Source of the DNA: Trissonchulus latispiculum
Lineage: Eukaryota > Nematoda > Enoplea > Enoplida > Ironidae
Length of the DNA stretch: 64,000 bases
NCBI GenBank assembly: GCA_030248195.1
Contig: JASAND010004371.1
Coordinates: forward strand, 19,589 to 83,588
Direction of reading: 5' to 3'
In this document: piece by piece, positions 62,525 to 64,000 of the stretch
Layout of the letters: every line of letters starts with the position of its first letter
How positions within the stretch are numbered: position 1 is the stretch's first letter
Program-made: the position numbers and the translations under genes
Notes under the pieces: model-generated
What the model was told of the DNA's origin: nothing
The model's database searches: none
The model's input: the letters and a program-made list of their open reading frames with translations, nothing else

Positions 62525-63310
62525 CCCTTACTCCCGGGAGTAAATGACCTTTTGACCTTTCCCTTCAAGTTTGACCCATCCTGGTTGACTTAGTTTTGAT
62601 CTATATTTTGTTCATTTTTTGTTCAAATCATATTCATTTTATTCAACTCCACTAAATTGCCGACTATTTTACTTGATTTTTGATGAATTTGTACTAACTA
62701 AACTTCTGACATAATTTTCAGTTTCAGTTGTTTATATATCCTTGGTGCAGCATCATCCAATCAGGTTTCATAAAATTTTTTAAGGTGATTTTCAACGGTC
62801 CGTAACTTTCTCATCCCTGATCCGATTTCGATGAAACCGATACCGTTCGATTCCTCTCATCGAGCTCTACAAGTCTAGACCCAACACACTTAGTTTCAGC
62901 TAAATAAGGATTTTTATAATTTTTGGTGCAGCATCAACAAATCAGGTTTCATTAAGGTTTTAAAATATTTTACCACCCATAACTTCCTCGTCCCTGGTCC
63001 GATCTCGATGAAACGAACCTACTTTATTAAGTCTTTACTTTGGACTTGAGTCACTCATACTTTACACCGAACCTACTCTAACCTTACTTTTCCTACTTTT
63101 TGTACATTCTCATGTTTTGTATTGACCGTTCATGAGATGTACTGCTAACTTTATAACATTTGAGTCCACCCCTCTGCGATTTTACCGGCTCACCGGAAGG
63201 GCTTGGGAACCTTCTGAGCTTTCGCCCAGGCCGCATTAATGGTTTTTGTTTTGTAATGTTTTTGTGGTTTTGTGGTTTTATAATTTTTTTGGTCCCTAAT
63301 ATACTATTCA
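62525..63310. other. No supportable gene
   Basis: Two diverged copies of a ~165-base unit (ttggtgcagcatcatccaatcagg ... catccctgatccgatttcgatgaaac and ttggtgcagcatcaacaaatcagg ... cgtccctggtccgatctcgatgaaac) lie at about 62735-62890 and 62915-63075. The region 63160-63240 may be the decayed continuation of the Polinton block, but no frame is convincing. Confidence 0.45.
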
Positions 63311-63312
63311 CA

Positions 63313-63720
63313 CTATGTACAAGTGGTTTTTACCCCTTTTCCTTGGGGAGCCCTAAAGAGGACTGTTTGGATAGAGACGCTTAAAACGTCATAGTTGTGA
63401 CTGAAGCATATTTCACCCCAGTCGATGTTGAGAGAGTACCAACAAGGCTCAGTGCCGAGGACGGTTAGATTAACTTTTTGATCGAAAGATTGTCTGAGTT
63501 GGTCTATATTTGTTTTATCCAGACACAGAAACTTTGGAGAAATAAGTGCATCCACTAAGACAGTCAGTGTAACAGCGGCAAGGGAGATAGAGCAGACGGT
63601 GATTAGTATTTTACCCCAACCGAACTTCATCGGTAGAGTCGTTCCCATTTCCCACCTAACTCTTGTTAGACCACCTGCTCTGCCCGGCCATTTATGAAGG
63701 GTCAATTTTACCTCAGACAT
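63313..63720 (-). CDS. Single-pass membrane protein following the Polinton protease, 135 aa
   Basis: An intact ATG frame with one hydrophobic helix (residues ~38-60, ILITVCSISLAAVTLTVLV) after a basic N-terminus, then a Cys-containing domain (LGTEPCWYSLNIDWGEIC). It overlaps the end of the protease ORF by 13 bases. By position and topology it parallels the membrane protein beside the ATPase in the 21-23 kb block. Function unknown; a structural virion role is inferred from context only. Confidence 0.5.
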   Translation of the reverse strand: MSEVKLTLHKWPGRAGGLTRVRWEMGTTLPMKFGWGKILITVCSISLAAVTLTVLVDALISPKFLCLDKTNIDQLRQSFDQKVNLTVLGTEPCWYSLNIDWGEICFSHNYDVLSVSIQTVLFRAPQGKGVKTTCT

Positions 63721-64000
63721 TCTACAAAACTTTTTACAATTTCATCGTTTTTCGAGGGTCGCTCTCTAAGATACGAGATTATGTCTTCAAAGGAAATCCC
63801 TTTATCCCGCTGGTATAGAAAGTAGATGCAGTACTCCCCACAGACTAAAGTGGTGTAATCTTGTAAGCGAATGGGGTTATGTTTTTGTAACCGCCCCTCA
63901 AAGTACTTATCAAACTCTTTAAGTGGAGGTCGGCCGTAGCTGTCAAAGTACTCAGCGTAATCATCTAAATACAACGCAACCCAGTGCTGGCCAGGAAGTT
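63708..64000 (-). CDS. Adenovirus-type cysteine protease of a Polinton/adintovirus, C-terminal part
   Basis: The maturation protease of Polintons, adintoviruses and adenoviruses cleaves capsid and core precursors. The gene enters from the right edge. The catalytic His lies in GQHWVALYLD (His codon 63984-63986), followed by the acidic residue region and FDSYGRPP, then the nucleophile in LVCGEYCIYF. The frame is open to its stop at 63708 and shows no lesion. The first third of the protein is outside the window. Together with the overlapping membrane-protein ORF it marks a second Polinton-like block, in the same orientation as that at 21-23 kb. Confidence 0.85.
   Translation of the reverse strand, partial: LPGQHWVALYLDDYAEYFDSYGRPPLKEFDKYFEGRLQKHNPIRLQDYTTLVCGEYCIYFLYQRDKGISFEDIISYLRERPSKNDEIVKSFVECLR

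Overview
The window looks like nuclear DNA from an invertebrate animal. It is AT-rich, has spliced genes with GT-AG (and one GC-AG) introns, and is packed with foldback transposons, tRNA-derived SINEs, microsatellites and relics of DNA viruses or virus-like transposons. Nothing in it is bacterial. I cannot name the species.

Host genes. The only gene I recognise with certainty is TRAPPC3/Bet3 (TRAPP tethering complex) on the + strand at 1197-7244. It has five exons, encodes 183 aa, and its 3.6 kb fourth intron is filled by two large palindromic elements. Several unrecognised but convincingly spliced genes were found by joining open frames at splice signals: gene A (about 35.7-38.4 kb, +), gene B (18.2-18.7 and 38.8-39.3 kb, +), gene C (19.5-20.25 and 41.6-42.2 kb, -), a small gene at 42.5-44.85 kb (+), and an acidic terminal exon at 49.9-50.04 kb (-). 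The last exon of A, the 5' exons of B and the 3' exons of C lie in the same order in two diverged copies (17.56-20.25 and 38.23-42.16 kb). This is a segmental duplication or a multi-gene element that I cannot name.

Mobile and viral relics. There is a Mutator-like (MULE) transposase pseudogene with a FLYWCH zinc finger (15.2-17.0 kb). A Polinton/adintovirus-like block (21.4-23.4 kb, -) holds a packaging ATPase, a small membrane protein, a proline-rich ORF and a pX/pVI-like hydrophobic protein. A second block runs off the right edge (63.3-64.0 kb, -) with the end of an adenovirus-type cysteine protease. An OTU-family cysteine protease pseudogene (42.9-43.85 kb, -) and a tight dUTPase - deoxynucleoside kinase pair (56.0-56.9 kb, -), both broken, look like further captured viral or transposon genes. 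A retropepsin-like scrap lies at 23.7-24.1 kb.

Non-coding structure. A family of foldback/MITE elements shares the terminal sequence CAAGAGTxCATAAT and 7-bp target duplications. Members are at 3.66, 7.39, 25.2, 40.2 and 45.8 kb, with partial ones at 24.8 and 52.4 kb. Other palindromic elements with different ends are at 4.9-6.8, 8.5-9.3, 12.1-13.9, 21.2-21.4, 45.2-46.9 and 60.2-62.5 kb. A complex tandem array lies at 30.5-32.3 kb, a G-tract repeat family recurs about every 5-10 kb, and the first 240 bases are a GC-rich degenerate repeat. Long stretches (about 9.4-11.9, 32.3-35.7, 50.1-53.5 and 57-60 kb) hold no gene I can support.
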